64,000 nucleotides of DNA. Origin: Novosphingobium indicum (GTDB lineage: Bacteria > Pseudomonadota > Alphaproteobacteria > Sphingomonadales > Sphingomonadaceae). This document shows, piece by piece, positions 53,926 to 63,146 of this stretch. The DNA lies in NCBI RefSeq assembly GCF_014645195.1, contig NZ_BMLK01000002.1, positions 248,001 to 312,000 on the forward strand, in the 5' to 3' direction. The first letter of the stretch is position 1. Each line of letters begins with the position of its first letter. The position numbers and the translations under genes were made by a program. The notes under the pieces are model-generated. The model did no database searches, was not told where the DNA came from, and saw only the letters and a program-made list of their open reading frames with translations.

Positions 53926-54411
53926 ATGATCAGAGGCATCCACCACATCGGCATGAATTGTCGCGACATCGAACGGATGAAGCGCTTCTACTGCGAGGCA
54001 TTCGGGTTCGAGCCGGTGGACGAGGAAGGCTTCGGCTGGGCCGATCAGGAGGTGATGGACTACATCGTCGACGTGCCCAGGTCGGTCGCGAAGGGCTACA
54101 TGCTGCGCGCCGGAAGCTGCTATCTTGAGATGTTCGAATACAGCGCGCCCGAATCCGAGCTCGACCGGCCGCTTCGCCCCTACGATCGCGGCTATACGCA
54201 CTTCTGCATCGATGTGACCGACATCGAGAAGGACATCGCCCACCTCAAGGCCTGCGGCATGACCTTCAACGACCGCGAGTTCGTCGATGTCGGCCACGTC
54301 AAGACGCTCTACGGCTATGATCCCGAAGGCAACGTGATCGAGGTGCAGCAGTGCGCGCCTGCCAATGGTTTCACACTCGAGGAACTGCGCGAAAAGGCGC
54401 CCGCAAGCTGA
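53926..54411 (+). CDS. VOC/glyoxalase superfamily protein
   Basis: A 161-residue metal-dependent vicinal-oxygen-chelate protein. Two beta-alpha-beta-beta-beta repeats; metal ligands likely His in IHHIGMNCRD, Glu in CYLEMFEYS, His in YTHFCIDV and Glu in GNVIEVQQC. Could be a dioxygenase, epimerase or lyase; precise activity cannot be read. Followed by an MFS gene on the same strand. Confidence 0.9.
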   Translation: MIRGIHHIGMNCRDIERMKRFYCEAFGFEPVDEEGFGWADQEVMDYIVDVPRSVAKGYMLRAGSCYLEMFEYSAPESELDRPLRPYDRGYTHFCIDVTDIEKDIAHLKACGMTFNDREFVDVGHVKTLYGYDPEGNVIEVQQCAPANGFTLEELREKAPAS

Positions 54412-54564
54412 TCGTTTCCCTGCCGTCAGACGATCGGCAGGGCTTTCCGGTGTCCGGGGTGAGCGCTGTTACCGCGCGGGGAATAGGCGCGGCGCCCGGT
54501 ACGCGCTAGGCAGGATGCTTGGCGCGCTGGAAAAAGATGCGCCGCCGGGAGGGAGACACAAGGC

Positions 54565-55836
54565 TTGGTAGAAGCGAAGATGACCGCGGCGCAGGAGTTC
54601 CGCCGCCACTGGCCGATGGTCGTCGCAGCTGCGATCGGCTTTTCCTTCACATCCGTCATTACCGCAGCGACGGGGCTGTTCATCGGCCCGATCAGCAAGG
54701 AATTCGGCTGGAGCCGTGCGCTGACTTCCTCCGGGGTTTCGATCACCGCGGTTCTCGTTTTCATTTTCTCTCCGCTGTTTGGGGTCTTCATCGACAAGTG
54801 GGGCGTGCGCCGCATGGCGATTCCGGGCCTCGTGCTGATGGCCATGGTCATGGCGTCGCTGGCCCTGCTCGACGGATCGCCCTGGCAGTGGTTTGCGATC
54901 TGGACGGTCTATTCGGTAGCGGCGCTGATGACGAAGTCGACCGTCTGGACGGCTTCCGCCAACAGCACGTTTACGGCCGGGCGCGGCCTTGCACTGGGGC
55001 TGGTGCTTTCAGGCAGCGCTCTGGCGCAGGCGTTCACCCCGATCATCGCGGAATACCTGATCCGCATGGAAGGATGGCGCATGGCCTTCGTCTGGCTGGC
55101 TGTGGGCTGGGGATCTCTTGCGGTCCTCATGTGCCTGTTCTGGTTGCGCGATGGCTACGAGATCAGCCGCAAGGCCCAAAAGGCAGAGGCGGCGCAGGGA
55201 ATCAGCAGCACCCTTCTCGATGTTCCGGGGCTCACCGTACCGGAGGCGCTACGCGATCCGGCGTTATGGCGTATCGCCATTTCCACTTTCGTGATCATGA
55301 CTGTCACCATCGGTCTGGTCGTGCACCAGATACCCATCCTGACCGAGGCGGGATTCAGCCGCGAGACGGCCGCTTTCTATGCGCTTCCGGCGGGCCTTTC
55401 GGGCATTGCTGGCAAGCTGATCACCGGTTGGCTGCTGGACCGGTTTCCGGCCCGCTGGGTCGGCGGACTGACCATCGGGGCCACATCGATCACCTTCCTG
55501 TTGCTCCTCACGCCGGGCGCACCGGGCTGGGCGATGGTCACTGCACTGATGATCAACGGCTATGCCGGCGGCACCAAGCTGCAACTGGTCGGCTATCTCA
55601 CCGCAGCCTATTCCGGCATGCGCAAGTTCGGCGCGATCTTCGGATTGATGGCCAGCCTGATCGCGGCAGGGTCGGGTCTCGGGCCGGTCGCGGGTGGACT
55701 GATCTACGATATCTGGAACAGCTACGCTCCGGGCCTGTGGGCCGGCTTCGCACTGACGCTGATCAGCGCATTGCTGCTGCTGGGGCTTGGGCCCTATCCG
55801 GACTGGGATCGCAAAGGCACGGTTCGCGTCAGCTAG
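54565..55836 (+). CDS. MFS transporter (monocarboxylate/oxalate-type)
   Basis: A 423-residue twelve-helix transporter. ATAATGLFIGPISKEFGWSR and FGVFIDKWGVRRM are typical of the monocarboxylate/oxalate-formate branch, which imports organic acids. TTG 54565 is supported by GGGAG nine bases upstream; ATG 54580 is the alternative. Probably the uptake system for an acid broken down by the surrounding genes. Confidence 0.88.
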   Translation: MVEAKMTAAQEFRRHWPMVVAAAIGFSFTSVITAATGLFIGPISKEFGWSRALTSSGVSITAVLVFIFSPLFGVFIDKWGVRRMAIPGLVLMAMVMASLALLDGSPWQWFAIWTVYSVAALMTKSTVWTASANSTFTAGRGLALGLVLSGSALAQAFTPIIAEYLIRMEGWRMAFVWLAVGWGSLAVLMCLFWLRDGYEISRKAQKAEAAQGISSTLLDVPGLTVPEALRDPALWRIAISTFVIMTVTIGLVVHQIPILTEAGFSRETAAFYALPAGLSGIAGKLITGWLLDRFPARWVGGLTIGATSITFLLLLTPGAPGWAMVTALMINGYAGGTKLQLVGYLTAAYSGMRKFGAIFGLMASLIAAGSGLGPVAGGLIYDIWNSYAPGLWAGFALTLISALLLLGLGPYPDWDRKGTVRVS

Positions 55837-55848
55837 CGGCCGGCGCGG

Positions 55849-56853
55849 TCAGCCTTCGATCGGTTCGACCGAATCGCGGATGATCAATTCGGCTTCGAAG
55901 ATGGCCGGCAGCGCTGGCGCGTCGGTGTTCGCCGTGATGCGGGCGATTGCCTCGCGTGCCATCGCCTTCCATGGCACGGCCATCGAGGTGAGGGCTGGCA
56001 CTGTGCGTGCCGCCAGCGGGGCATCGTCGAAGCCGATCACCGACAATCGGGAAGGCACCGGCGCGCCCACTTGCGCCGCGGCATGGAGGACGCCTGCAGC
56101 CATCTCGTCGTTGCAGGCGATAATCGCCGTAGGCCGGGGGCTTACTTCCAGCAGCAGGCGTCCGGCGGATATTCCGGACTCGAAGGTATTGTCGCCCGAC
56201 ACGATCAGCGAGGCTCCGCGATCGAGTTCGTGATCGGCCATGGCGTCGAGATAGCCCAGTTCCCGGTGCTGCGCATTGAGCGAGGTTTCCGGGCCGCCGA
56301 CGAAACCGATGCGGCGGTGCCCGAGGCGAACGAGCCAGGTGACCAGCGTGGCCATGGCCGGGCGATCGTTGCAGGCCAGTCCCTGATCGCCGCGCACCCG
56401 CCCGAGCCGCACGCAGCGGACCTGTGCATCTGCGCAGACCGCCGCGATATCTTCGCGTTCGGACAGCGGGGGCATGAGCACGACCCCGCTGGGGCGCAGC
56501 CGGTCGAGAAAGGCGCGCAGTTTGGACACTGTATCTTCCGGTGCCAATGACTGCAGCACCAGCGCCAGATCGCTGCCTTCAAGCGCTTCGGTCATTCCGG
56601 TCTCGACCAGTTCGAGCACGCCGCGATCCGAATTGTCATGGATCAGCGCGACGAGGAAATTGCGCTGCAGGGCCAGCCCGCGCGCCTGAGCATTCGGCAC
56701 GAAGCCGGTTTCGGCAATCACCGCCTCGACCTTGGCGCGGGTTTCCGCGCTCAGCAGCTCGGCGTGATTGAAATAGCGGCTGACCGTCTTCTTAGAAACG
56801 CCGGCAAGTTCGGCGATCTCGGTAATGGTCATGCGCGTGGAGGGAACCTTCAT
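55849..56853 (-). CDS. LacI family transcriptional regulator
   Basis: A 334-residue repressor: N-terminal DNA-binding headpiece MTITEIAELAGVSKKTVSRY with hinge region, and a periplasmic-binding-protein-like effector domain (VALIHDNSD, RRIGFVGGPETS, SVIGFDDAPLAARTVPALTS). ATG 56853 follows AAGGA. It converges with the MFS gene and may control it and other catabolic genes; a palindrome of LacI-operator type lies at 44401-44410. Confidence 0.93.
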   Translation of the reverse strand: MKVPSTRMTITEIAELAGVSKKTVSRYFNHAELLSAETRAKVEAVIAETGFVPNAQARGLALQRNFLVALIHDNSDRGVLELVETGMTEALEGSDLALVLQSLAPEDTVSKLRAFLDRLRPSGVVLMPPLSEREDIAAVCADAQVRCVRLGRVRGDQGLACNDRPAMATLVTWLVRLGHRRIGFVGGPETSLNAQHRELGYLDAMADHELDRGASLIVSGDNTFESGISAGRLLLEVSPRPTAIIACNDEMAAGVLHAAAQVGAPVPSRLSVIGFDDAPLAARTVPALTSMAVPWKAMAREAIARITANTDAPALPAIFEAELIIRDSVEPIEG

Positions 56854-57122
56854 CGACAATCCTTCGCAGGTCCTCGATGGCGGGACCGCCTTGGTTAATT
56901 CGAAACGACCCTAACGAGACGGGACAGGCCAATAAGTCAAGATTTCAGGCCTCTGATGGCGCAAACCAGAGCTTGTGCCAATCACCGTTGGCAAGTCTGT
57001 GCCGGAGAAGCGGGAGACGCGGCGCAGGGGCGTCGTAACCGCGCAATTGCAGAGCGCGCGGAACGCGCCTAAGGCACCGTGTTTAACGCCAAGGCCCCTT
57101 GGGCCCATGTATCTGGAACCCG

Positions 57123-58322
57123 ATGAAGCCTGCACCGTCGCAACGCCACTATGGTATGGACTGGCTGCGCATTGGCGCATTCGTCCTGCTGATCTTCTAC
57201 CATGTGGGCTACAACTTCACGCCGTGGGGCTATCAGACGCCGACGCGTGGTCCGGTCAGCTGGGCCGAAATTCCGCTGCTGGGCCTCAGCCCCTGGCGCC
57301 TGTCGCTGCTCTTCGCGATCTCGGGATATGCCAGCTCGGCGCTGCTCGCCAAGGATCGCGGCAATACCGGCGCCTTCTTCCGCAGCCGTCTGGCGCGCCT
57401 CGGGATTCCGCTGATCTTCGGCCTGATCGTGGTCGTGCCGCCGCAGCCCTACATGGGGCTGGTCAATTCGGGCTATCAGCACGACTACATCTATTACATG
57501 CTGCACGACGCCTTCAGCTTCCAGAAGGTGCGGTATGAATATGTCCCGCGCACCATGCACTTGTGGTTCGTGGTCTACCTGCTGGCCTACACCGCGATCC
57601 TGTGCGCGGTGCGCGCCGCGCTGCCGCAGTCCTGGCGCGACGGTATCAGGAACGGTGTCGAGAAAGTCCTGGCAAGCTGGGCGCTTCTCCCGCTCGGTGT
57701 TCTCTTCGTGTTTTCGGTCCGGGAATACCTGCCGCATGGCTGGACGGACATGCACAGTTTCCTGAACGACAGGGCTGCGCACCTTCACTATGGCGCGATG
57801 TTCCTGTTTGGCTTCCTGCTGCGACAGTCCGAGCCGCTGCGGCAGGCAATCGCGCGCCAGTGGAAGGTGGCTGCGCTTCTGGCGGTTCTCGGCTTCGCCT
57901 GGACAGCCAGCGATGCCTATTTCTATCCCGGCAACATCCGCACGCCTCCGGAATGGCGTCTGGCGTTCTGCTTCTCGAAGTCGGTGCAGAGCTGGAGCAC
58001 GGTGATTGCGCTGTTCGGCATCGCCGACCGGTTCTGGAACTACGATTCCAAGTGGCGCCCGACGCTCGCGGAGGCGGTCTTCCCCGTCTACATCGCGCAC
58101 CAGACCATCATGGTCTTCGTGAGCTACTGGATCCGCGACAAGGGCCTGACTGCGCTGCCGGAATTTCTGATCCTGTGCGGGTCGGTCGCGGGCGGTTCCT
58201 GGCTGTTCTACCTCGTCGGGCGCGAAATCGGACCGCTGCGGCCGCTGATCGGGCTCAAGCGGGAACGGCCTGCCAAGCGCGACGTCACCGACGGGCCGAC
58301 GCTCGCATCTTCTGCGACCTGA
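57123..58322 (+). CDS. Acyltransferase 3 family membrane protein
   Basis: A 399-residue protein with about ten hydrophobic helices. The family signature is visible: RHYGMDWLRIGAFVLLIFYHVG with the catalytic histidine, then LLFAISGYASSALLAK and RSRLARLGIPLIFG. Such enzymes O-acetylate or O-acylate cell-surface sugars. ATG 57123 preceded by GGAACC. The divergent region 56854-57122 to the LacI gene contains no gene. Confidence 0.9.
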   Translation: MKPAPSQRHYGMDWLRIGAFVLLIFYHVGYNFTPWGYQTPTRGPVSWAEIPLLGLSPWRLSLLFAISGYASSALLAKDRGNTGAFFRSRLARLGIPLIFGLIVVVPPQPYMGLVNSGYQHDYIYYMLHDAFSFQKVRYEYVPRTMHLWFVVYLLAYTAILCAVRAALPQSWRDGIRNGVEKVLASWALLPLGVLFVFSVREYLPHGWTDMHSFLNDRAAHLHYGAMFLFGFLLRQSEPLRQAIARQWKVAALLAVLGFAWTASDAYFYPGNIRTPPEWRLAFCFSKSVQSWSTVIALFGIADRFWNYDSKWRPTLAEAVFPVYIAHQTIMVFVSYWIRDKGLTALPEFLILCGSVAGGSWLFYLVGREIGPLRPLIGLKRERPAKRDVTDGPTLASSAT

Positions 58323-58360
58323 ACAGCGATTCCCAAAGGTAACAGGGTCTGAGCAAGGGA

Positions 58361-58393
58361 CCGGTCCCGCGGGAGGAGAGCCCACGGGACCGG
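58361..58393. terminator. Bidirectional hairpin terminator
   Basis: CCGGTCCCGCGGG (58361-58373) pairs with CCCACGGGACCGG (58381-58393) over 13 positions with one wobble and a 7-nt loop, between the ends of converging genes. No long T-tract, so efficiency is uncertain. Confidence 0.65.
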
Positions 58394-58407
58394 AACTGGT
58401 GCAAAGC

Positions 58408-59577
58408 TCAGTCCTTGGCCAGCAGCAGCGCTGCCGCCATGGGGCCACCACCCGAGGTGGCGACGGCGACCTTCGGGTCGCCCGGGATCTGGCGTTCGCC
58501 GCCGAGCCCGCGAAGCTGGGTCACAGCCTCATGGGCAAAGCCGAAGCCGTGCAGGCGTCCTGCGCCGAGCTGGCCGCCGTTGGTGTTTAGCGGCAATTCG
58601 CCGTCGAGCGCGATGCGGGTGCCGCCTTCGATGAACTTTCCGCCTTCACCCTTTTCGCAGAAGCCGAGCCCTTCGAGCCACGTCAGCGGCAGGAAAGCGA
58701 AGCCGTCGTAGAACTGGGCGGTGTCGACGTCGTCCTTGGTGTAATCGGTGTGTTTCCACAGGTCCTCGCCGGTTTCGTAGGCGGCGAACCAGTCGACCTG
58801 ATCCCACGAGTAGCGATCGACCGAACCGGCCATGGAGGCAATGCGCACCGGCTCGCACTTCACTTCGTCCAGCGCGTCGCCGGCCGAGACGATGATGACG
58901 GTCGATGCGTCGGAAAAGCGGTCGCAGTCATAGAGGCACAGCGGCGTCGAGATGAGACGCGCCGACATGTACTTCTCGAAGGTCAGCTCTTCCTTGGTGA
59001 TCGCCCGGGCACGCGGGTTCTTCATGGCGTTGCGCGAACCGTTGAGCGCGATCTGCGCCAGCTGCTCGCGGGTCAGGCCATACTTGTGCATGTGGCGCGA
59101 GGCATACTGTGCCACCCAGCACGCGGCCGAGGTCGCCCAGAACGGGCTGGTCCACTGCGAGGCACCGGAAACCGTCGCCTGCTTCATGCCCGACATGTAG
59201 ACTTCGGGATTAGCCATGCCGCCGGCTTCGTAGACCGTACGGAAGCAGATGACGTGGCGGCACAGGCCCTGCTTCACCGCCATGGCGGCCATGCCGATGG
59301 CGGAAAGCTGGGCGGGCTGCTCGATGGCGCCCATGTGCCACTTGGCGTCGATGCCCAGCGTATCGATCAGGTCGTCGGCACCGATCGGCGAGAACGCCAG
59401 ATAGCCGGGCGACTTGCCGGGAAACGTGAAGACACCGTCGATCTGGTCCAGCGTCAGGCCGGCATCGTTAAGCGCCTCGTTCACCGCGTCCACGGTGAGC
59501 AGCATCGGGTGGCGCGGCAGGCGCACGCCAACTTCGGACTGGCCGATGCCGGTGATGTAGGCTTCCTTGCTCGCCAT
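58408..59577 (-). CDS. Thiolase-fold protein of the lipid-transfer/Ltp2 type
   Basis: A 389-residue thiolase-superfamily protein (AYITGIGQSEVG start, DAVNEALNDAGL). The nucleophilic cysteine of thiolases is missing: the segment reads IEQPAQLSAIGMAAMAV. The C-terminal GHP motif is also replaced (GAGRLHGFGFAHEAV). Such proteins work with a DUF35 partner as retro-aldolases in steroid side-chain breakdown. The DUF35 gene lies directly upstream in the same operon. ATG 59577; the frame upstream runs into the partner gene. Confidence 0.85.
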   Translation of the reverse strand: MASKEAYITGIGQSEVGVRLPRHPMLLTVDAVNEALNDAGLTLDQIDGVFTFPGKSPGYLAFSPIGADDLIDTLGIDAKWHMGAIEQPAQLSAIGMAAMAVKQGLCRHVICFRTVYEAGGMANPEVYMSGMKQATVSGASQWTSPFWATSAACWVAQYASRHMHKYGLTREQLAQIALNGSRNAMKNPRARAITKEELTFEKYMSARLISTPLCLYDCDRFSDASTVIIVSAGDALDEVKCEPVRIASMAGSVDRYSWDQVDWFAAYETGEDLWKHTDYTKDDVDTAQFYDGFAFLPLTWLEGLGFCEKGEGGKFIEGGTRIALDGELPLNTNGGQLGAGRLHGFGFAHEAVTQLRGLGGERQIPGDPKVAVATSGGGPMAAALLLAKD

Positions 59578-59578
59578 C

Positions 59579-60010
59579 TCAGTTCGCTCCCTCGGCCTGG
59601 CTCGGCACATGCTTCTCGAAGAGGGGATAGTAGATGTCGTCCTGTTGTTCGAACGTGACGCGCACCGGATCGCCAAAGTTTACCTCGTCGACCGGGCAAT
59701 TGACGATGTTCGTCGTCAGGTAGACACCAGGCACACCGTCGAGTGCGACGCGGGCGATGACGAAGGGTACTTCGAGACCCTTGGCCCAGGGCTGGTGGTT
59801 GATGGTGAAGGTGTCGACGACACCGGTTCCGGCCACTGCCTCGGGGGCGATGTTCTCGGACTGGCAGTGGCGGCACAGTACTTTGGGTGGGTGCGTGTAC
59901 TGGCCGCAGTCGCCGCACTTGATGATGTTGAGCTTACCTTCCGCGCCGCCGGTCCAGAAGGGGGTGTTCTCCTGGTCCAGCCGTGGCTTGGGGCGTGGTG
60001 GATTGGACAT
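59579..60010 (-). CDS. DUF35 OB-fold / zinc-ribbon acyl-CoA-associated protein
   Basis: A 143-residue partner protein with a rubredoxin-like zinc ribbon (CGDCGQYTHPPKVLCRHC) followed by an OB-fold that binds CoA esters (VVDTFTINHQPW, FVIARVALDG). Gene pairs of thiolase-fold protein and DUF35 protein form complexes such as Ltp2-ChsH2. The stop lies one base before the thiolase start. Functions as a subunit rather than a stand-alone enzyme. Confidence 0.9.
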   Translation of the reverse strand: MSNPPRPKPRLDQENTPFWTGGAEGKLNIIKCGDCGQYTHPPKVLCRHCQSENIAPEAVAGTGVVDTFTINHQPWAKGLEVPFVIARVALDGVPGVYLTTNIVNCPVDEVNFGDPVRVTFEQQDDIYYPLFEKHVPSQAEGAN

Positions 60011-60199
60011 CGCATGCTCCGGGTAAATTCTTGCGCCGCGGGCGGTAAAGGATGCCCGGTAAGCCTTGGACTTATCCGTCCCTCAAGCCTGCCGCTCCTG
60101 CCCTCCCGTTGGCGGCGACAGTCCGGCCACCGGTGAAAAAGGTCAAGTGGGATCCGATGATTGATCGTGCCTGCGGTCCGGGCAATGCGGGGGCGTTGT

Positions 60200-60931
60200 C
60201 TAGGCTGTCTGGCTCTTGCCGACGACCTCGATCAGCATCTCGGCAACACATTGCGGCTCGGTGAGCATGAGGTCGTGACCGGTGTCGACTTCGAACACGT
60301 AGTCCGCCTCAAAACAGCGATGTTTCAGGCCGTCGGGCCGCACGGAAAGCGTCGGCGTGCAGTTGATGCTCGTGCGTGGAATGCGGCGCATCTCGTCTTC
60401 GCGTTCCAGCCGCAGCTTCTGTGTGAAGCACTTCCACGGCTGCGGGGCCAGGCGCGGTTTCGCCCAGGCGTAGTCTTCCGGATCGGGCAGGCCGAAGGCC
60501 TCGATGGCGACCGGGTCAGGCAGTTCCACCACGTCGACGCCGTTTTCGGTTCGCATGAACCCGGCGGCCATCTCTATCATGCCGGGCGCGACATCGACCA
60601 GGGACTCGCCGTTCCTGGGATGAGAGGCATCGAGGAAAACGAGGTGTCCCACGCGGTCGAGCGCCTTGTCCGCCACACCGGTGATCACCATCCCGCCATA
60701 GGAATGCCCGGCCAGATAGACGTCATGCAGGTCCTCGTGAAACAGGTAGCTGACGATGTCCGCGATATGGGTGTTGAGGTCGATGCCTTCGTGGAGCAGG
60801 TGGCGCCGCTCGCCCAGGCCGCTGAGGGTCGGGCAGTGCACTTCGTGCCCAGCCTCGCGCAGGACGGCCGCGAGGCGCGTGTAGCACCAGCCGCCATGCA
60901 TTCCGCCATGAACCAGAACGAAGGTCACCAT
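60200..60931 (-). CDS. Alpha/beta hydrolase (esterase-like)
   Basis: A 243-residue hydrolase of the salicylate-methylesterase/hydroxynitrile-lyase-like group. Oxyanion-hole HGGMHGGWC, nucleophile GHSYGGMV, and terminal histidine DTGHDLML are visible; an aspartate in FLDASHP-type strand or later may complete the triad. Cleaves an ester or C-C bond. Separated by 189 nt from the DUF35 gene downstream and by 30 nt from the LLM gene upstream. Confidence 0.9.
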   Translation of the reverse strand: MVTFVLVHGGMHGGWCYTRLAAVLREAGHEVHCPTLSGLGERRHLLHEGIDLNTHIADIVSYLFHEDLHDVYLAGHSYGGMVITGVADKALDRVGHLVFLDASHPRNGESLVDVAPGMIEMAAGFMRTENGVDVVELPDPVAIEAFGLPDPEDYAWAKPRLAPQPWKCFTQKLRLEREDEMRRIPRTSINCTPTLSVRPDGLKHRCFEADYVFEVDTGHDLMLTEPQCVAEMLIEVVGKSQTA

Positions 60932-60961
60932 GTCGCTCTCCCGATGTGTCGTTCTGCCGGT

Positions 60962-61882
60962 CTATCGTATTGCCGGCATGATCTCTTCGGCCACCCATTG
61001 GGTGTAGTCGTAATAGCCCTGGATCGAATCGACCGCAGGGATCGGCACCGAACTCCACGTGACGCCCAGATCCTTGATCTCGCCGAGACGGTCGAGGATT
61101 TCCTGCTTGGACTGATCGGCACGGGCGTTGGGATCGTCGATCACCTTGTGACCCTTGCCCACGCGGCTCGTGGACATGCCGTAGTACACGTCGGCCAACT
61201 GGCCATTATAGTCGGGCTGCGACTTGATGAAGTCGATCTTGGCCGGGATATCCTCCGGCTTGGTCAGGAACGGCCACCAACCCTGCGCGTAGCGGGCGAT
61301 CCGCTTGAGCACGGGCTCGGCATCGCCGCCGAACCAGACCGGCAGGTGCGGCTTCTGCACCGGCTTGGGTTCGAAGGCGACATCCTTGAAAGAGACATAC
61401 TTGCCCTCGAACTCGGGCTCGTCCTTGGTCCACAGCTCGATGATGGCCTGGATGTATTCCTCCGCCATCGCGCCGCGTTCGTGGAAGGGCACGCCGAGCA
61501 GCGCGAATTCCTCTTCCAGCCAGCCGACGGCAAAGGTGATCGTCACGCGGCCGGACGAGAGCCAGTCCATCGTCGACAGCGCCTTGGCCGTGACGATGGG
61601 GTTCTGCGCTGGCAGGATCGCGATGCACGAATTGACGCGAATGCTCTCGGTCGCACCGGCCGTATAGGCCATGGCAGTGTAGGCGTTGAAATAGAACGGG
61701 CCCGACAGTTTCACGTGCTTACGGGGAATGATGTGATGCTCGGGAATGGCGATCATCTCGTAACCGAGCTTTTCCGCCCACTTGGCCAGCTTGGTCTGGT
61801 CGGCACCGGTTACCTGTGCTTCCCAGGGCTGCATCGTGGCCTTGAGCCGCAGCATGTGCGGCATCGCGAAACCGAGCTTCAT
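60962..61882 (-). CDS. LLM-class flavin-dependent oxidoreductase
   Basis: A 306-residue luciferase-like TIM barrel using FMN or F420 (AEKLGYEMIAIPEHHIIP, TITFAVGWLEEEFALLGVP, PVWFGGDAEPVLKRI). Members are monooxygenases or F420-dependent dehydrogenases; F420 use is common in actinobacteria and rarer here. ATG 61882 behind GGGAGAG. Lies between a CoA-transferase and the hydrolase in one minus-strand run, so likely one pathway. Confidence 0.9.
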   Translation of the reverse strand: MKLGFAMPHMLRLKATMQPWEAQVTGADQTKLAKWAEKLGYEMIAIPEHHIIPRKHVKLSGPFYFNAYTAMAYTAGATESIRVNSCIAILPAQNPIVTAKALSTMDWLSSGRVTITFAVGWLEEEFALLGVPFHERGAMAEEYIQAIIELWTKDEPEFEGKYVSFKDVAFEPKPVQKPHLPVWFGGDAEPVLKRIARYAQGWWPFLTKPEDIPAKIDFIKSQPDYNGQLADVYYGMSTSRVGKGHKVIDDPNARADQSKQEILDRLGEIKDLGVTWSSVPIPAVDSIQGYYDYTQWVAEEIMPAIR

Positions 61883-61922
61883 CAATCTCTCCCATCGTTG
61901 TGGTCGACGGGAGCGTTCTTCC

Positions 61923-63146
61923 TCAGTCGATCACCTTGCGCGCAATCAGATCGTCCATTTCATCTTCCTGCAAGCCCAGAAGCTCGCGGTAGACGTAGGC
62001 GTTGTGCTCGCCGAGGAGTGGTGCGCCGCGTTCGACGACCGGGGGGTCGGGCTCCATGCGCCAAGAGGGACCGATGATCGGACGCGTGCCGGCCCGGTTG
62101 TCGCTGACCATGCGATAGGCCTCGCGGGCCCACAGGAAGCCATCGGTGCACAGGTCAATCGAACTCATCGACTTGAACGCGGGGACGCCCGCATTCCTGA
62201 GCTTTTCGGAGAGGTCTGCAGCGTCATGCGCATGGGTCAGCGCGCCGATTTCCGCATCGAGTGCATGACGGTTTACCAGCCGGTCGGAGAGCGAGACGAA
62301 GCGCCAATCGGCGGCGAGGGCAGGGGCCTCCAGCACCTTGCACAGCGCCTGCCATTCCTCCTCGTTCGCTACCGCGATACTTGTCCAGTCAGTGCCCTGG
62401 CAGGGGTATGCACCGTGCGGACACATCTCCGGATGGAAGTTGCCGTCCGACTCGGGGACGTCGCCGGTAACCGACCATGCGAAAAGGCTGTCGCCGACGA
62501 GGCTGGTCATGGTCTCGACCGCGGAGAGGTCGATGAACTGACCTTCGCCGGTGCTTTCGCGATGGTGGAGGGCGGCAATGCAGGCCAGCGCGGCGCAGGC
62601 GCCGGCGGTCGAATCGCCGTAGCGGATGTTCATGCCCTTGGGCGTCTCGTCTTCATGGCCGACGAGCGCGGTCAGGCCCGAAAGCGCGGCAAAGCAGGGG
62701 GCATAGCCGGTCTGATAGCCAAGCGGTCCGTCGGTGCCCCACATCTTGATCGAGCACTGGATCAGGTCAGGCTTGATCTTCTTTAGGTTCTCATAGTCGA
62801 GGCCCGAGCGTTCCATCGCGCCGGGGCGGATGTTGTCGATCAGGATATCGGCCTCACCGATCATACGTTTGACCAGTGCGAGTCCCTCGTCGGTCTTCAT
62901 GTTGACCTGCACCGAGAGGATCTCCTGATTTATCGACAGGAAATAGGGCGCGGAATTGATGTCCACCCCGCCATAGGCGCGCATCTCGTCGAGATTGCTC
63001 ATCGACTCGATCTTGATGACTTCGGCGCCGAGATGGGCCAGCATCTTGCCCGCATAGGGGCCCGCCCAGACCTTGGTCAGCTCGACGACGCGCACGCCCT
63101 TGAGCGGGCCGCCGCGATCGCGGTTCCAGTGCTCAGGAAGCGGCAT
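61923..63146 (-). CDS. CaiB/BaiF family CoA-transferase
   Basis: A 407-residue class III CoA-transferase. LTKVWAGPYAGKMLAHLGAE, catalytic aspartate in IRYGDSTAGACAA and GQFIDLSAVET are visible. ATG 63146 with GGAGGAG upstream overlaps the preceding CoA-transferase gene by 14 bases. Two different such genes in tandem suggest a heteromeric enzyme or consecutive steps. Confidence 0.93.
   Translation of the reverse strand: MPLPEHWNRDRGGPLKGVRVVELTKVWAGPYAGKMLAHLGAEVIKIESMSNLDEMRAYGGVDINSAPYFLSINQEILSVQVNMKTDEGLALVKRMIGEADILIDNIRPGAMERSGLDYENLKKIKPDLIQCSIKMWGTDGPLGYQTGYAPCFAALSGLTALVGHEDETPKGMNIRYGDSTAGACAALACIAALHHRESTGEGQFIDLSAVETMTSLVGDSLFAWSVTGDVPESDGNFHPEMCPHGAYPCQGTDWTSIAVANEEEWQALCKVLEAPALAADWRFVSLSDRLVNRHALDAEIGALTHAHDAADLSEKLRNAGVPAFKSMSSIDLCTDGFLWAREAYRMVSDNRAGTRPIIGPSWRMEPDPPVVERGAPLLGEHNAYVYRELLGLQEDEMDDLIARKVID

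Noticed and set aside
53490..56590. Further AAGCGCTT palindromes at about 51435, 53505, 53972 and 56581
   Set aside because: All lie inside coding regions where this 8-mer is expected by chance in GC-rich DNA; only the two intergenic copies were kept.
56854..57122. Possible TTGACT -35 box upstream of the LacI gene (minus strand, 56940-56935)
   Set aside because: No convincing -10 hexamer at the right distance.
57069..58451. 460-codon open frame on the minus strand
   Set aside because: Antisense to the acyltransferase gene and lacks any family motif.
60161..62077. 638-codon open frame on the plus strand
   Set aside because: It is antisense to the alpha/beta hydrolase and LLM oxidoreductase genes, shows no domain and has the His/Arg/Gly-rich composition of GC-rich shadow frames.
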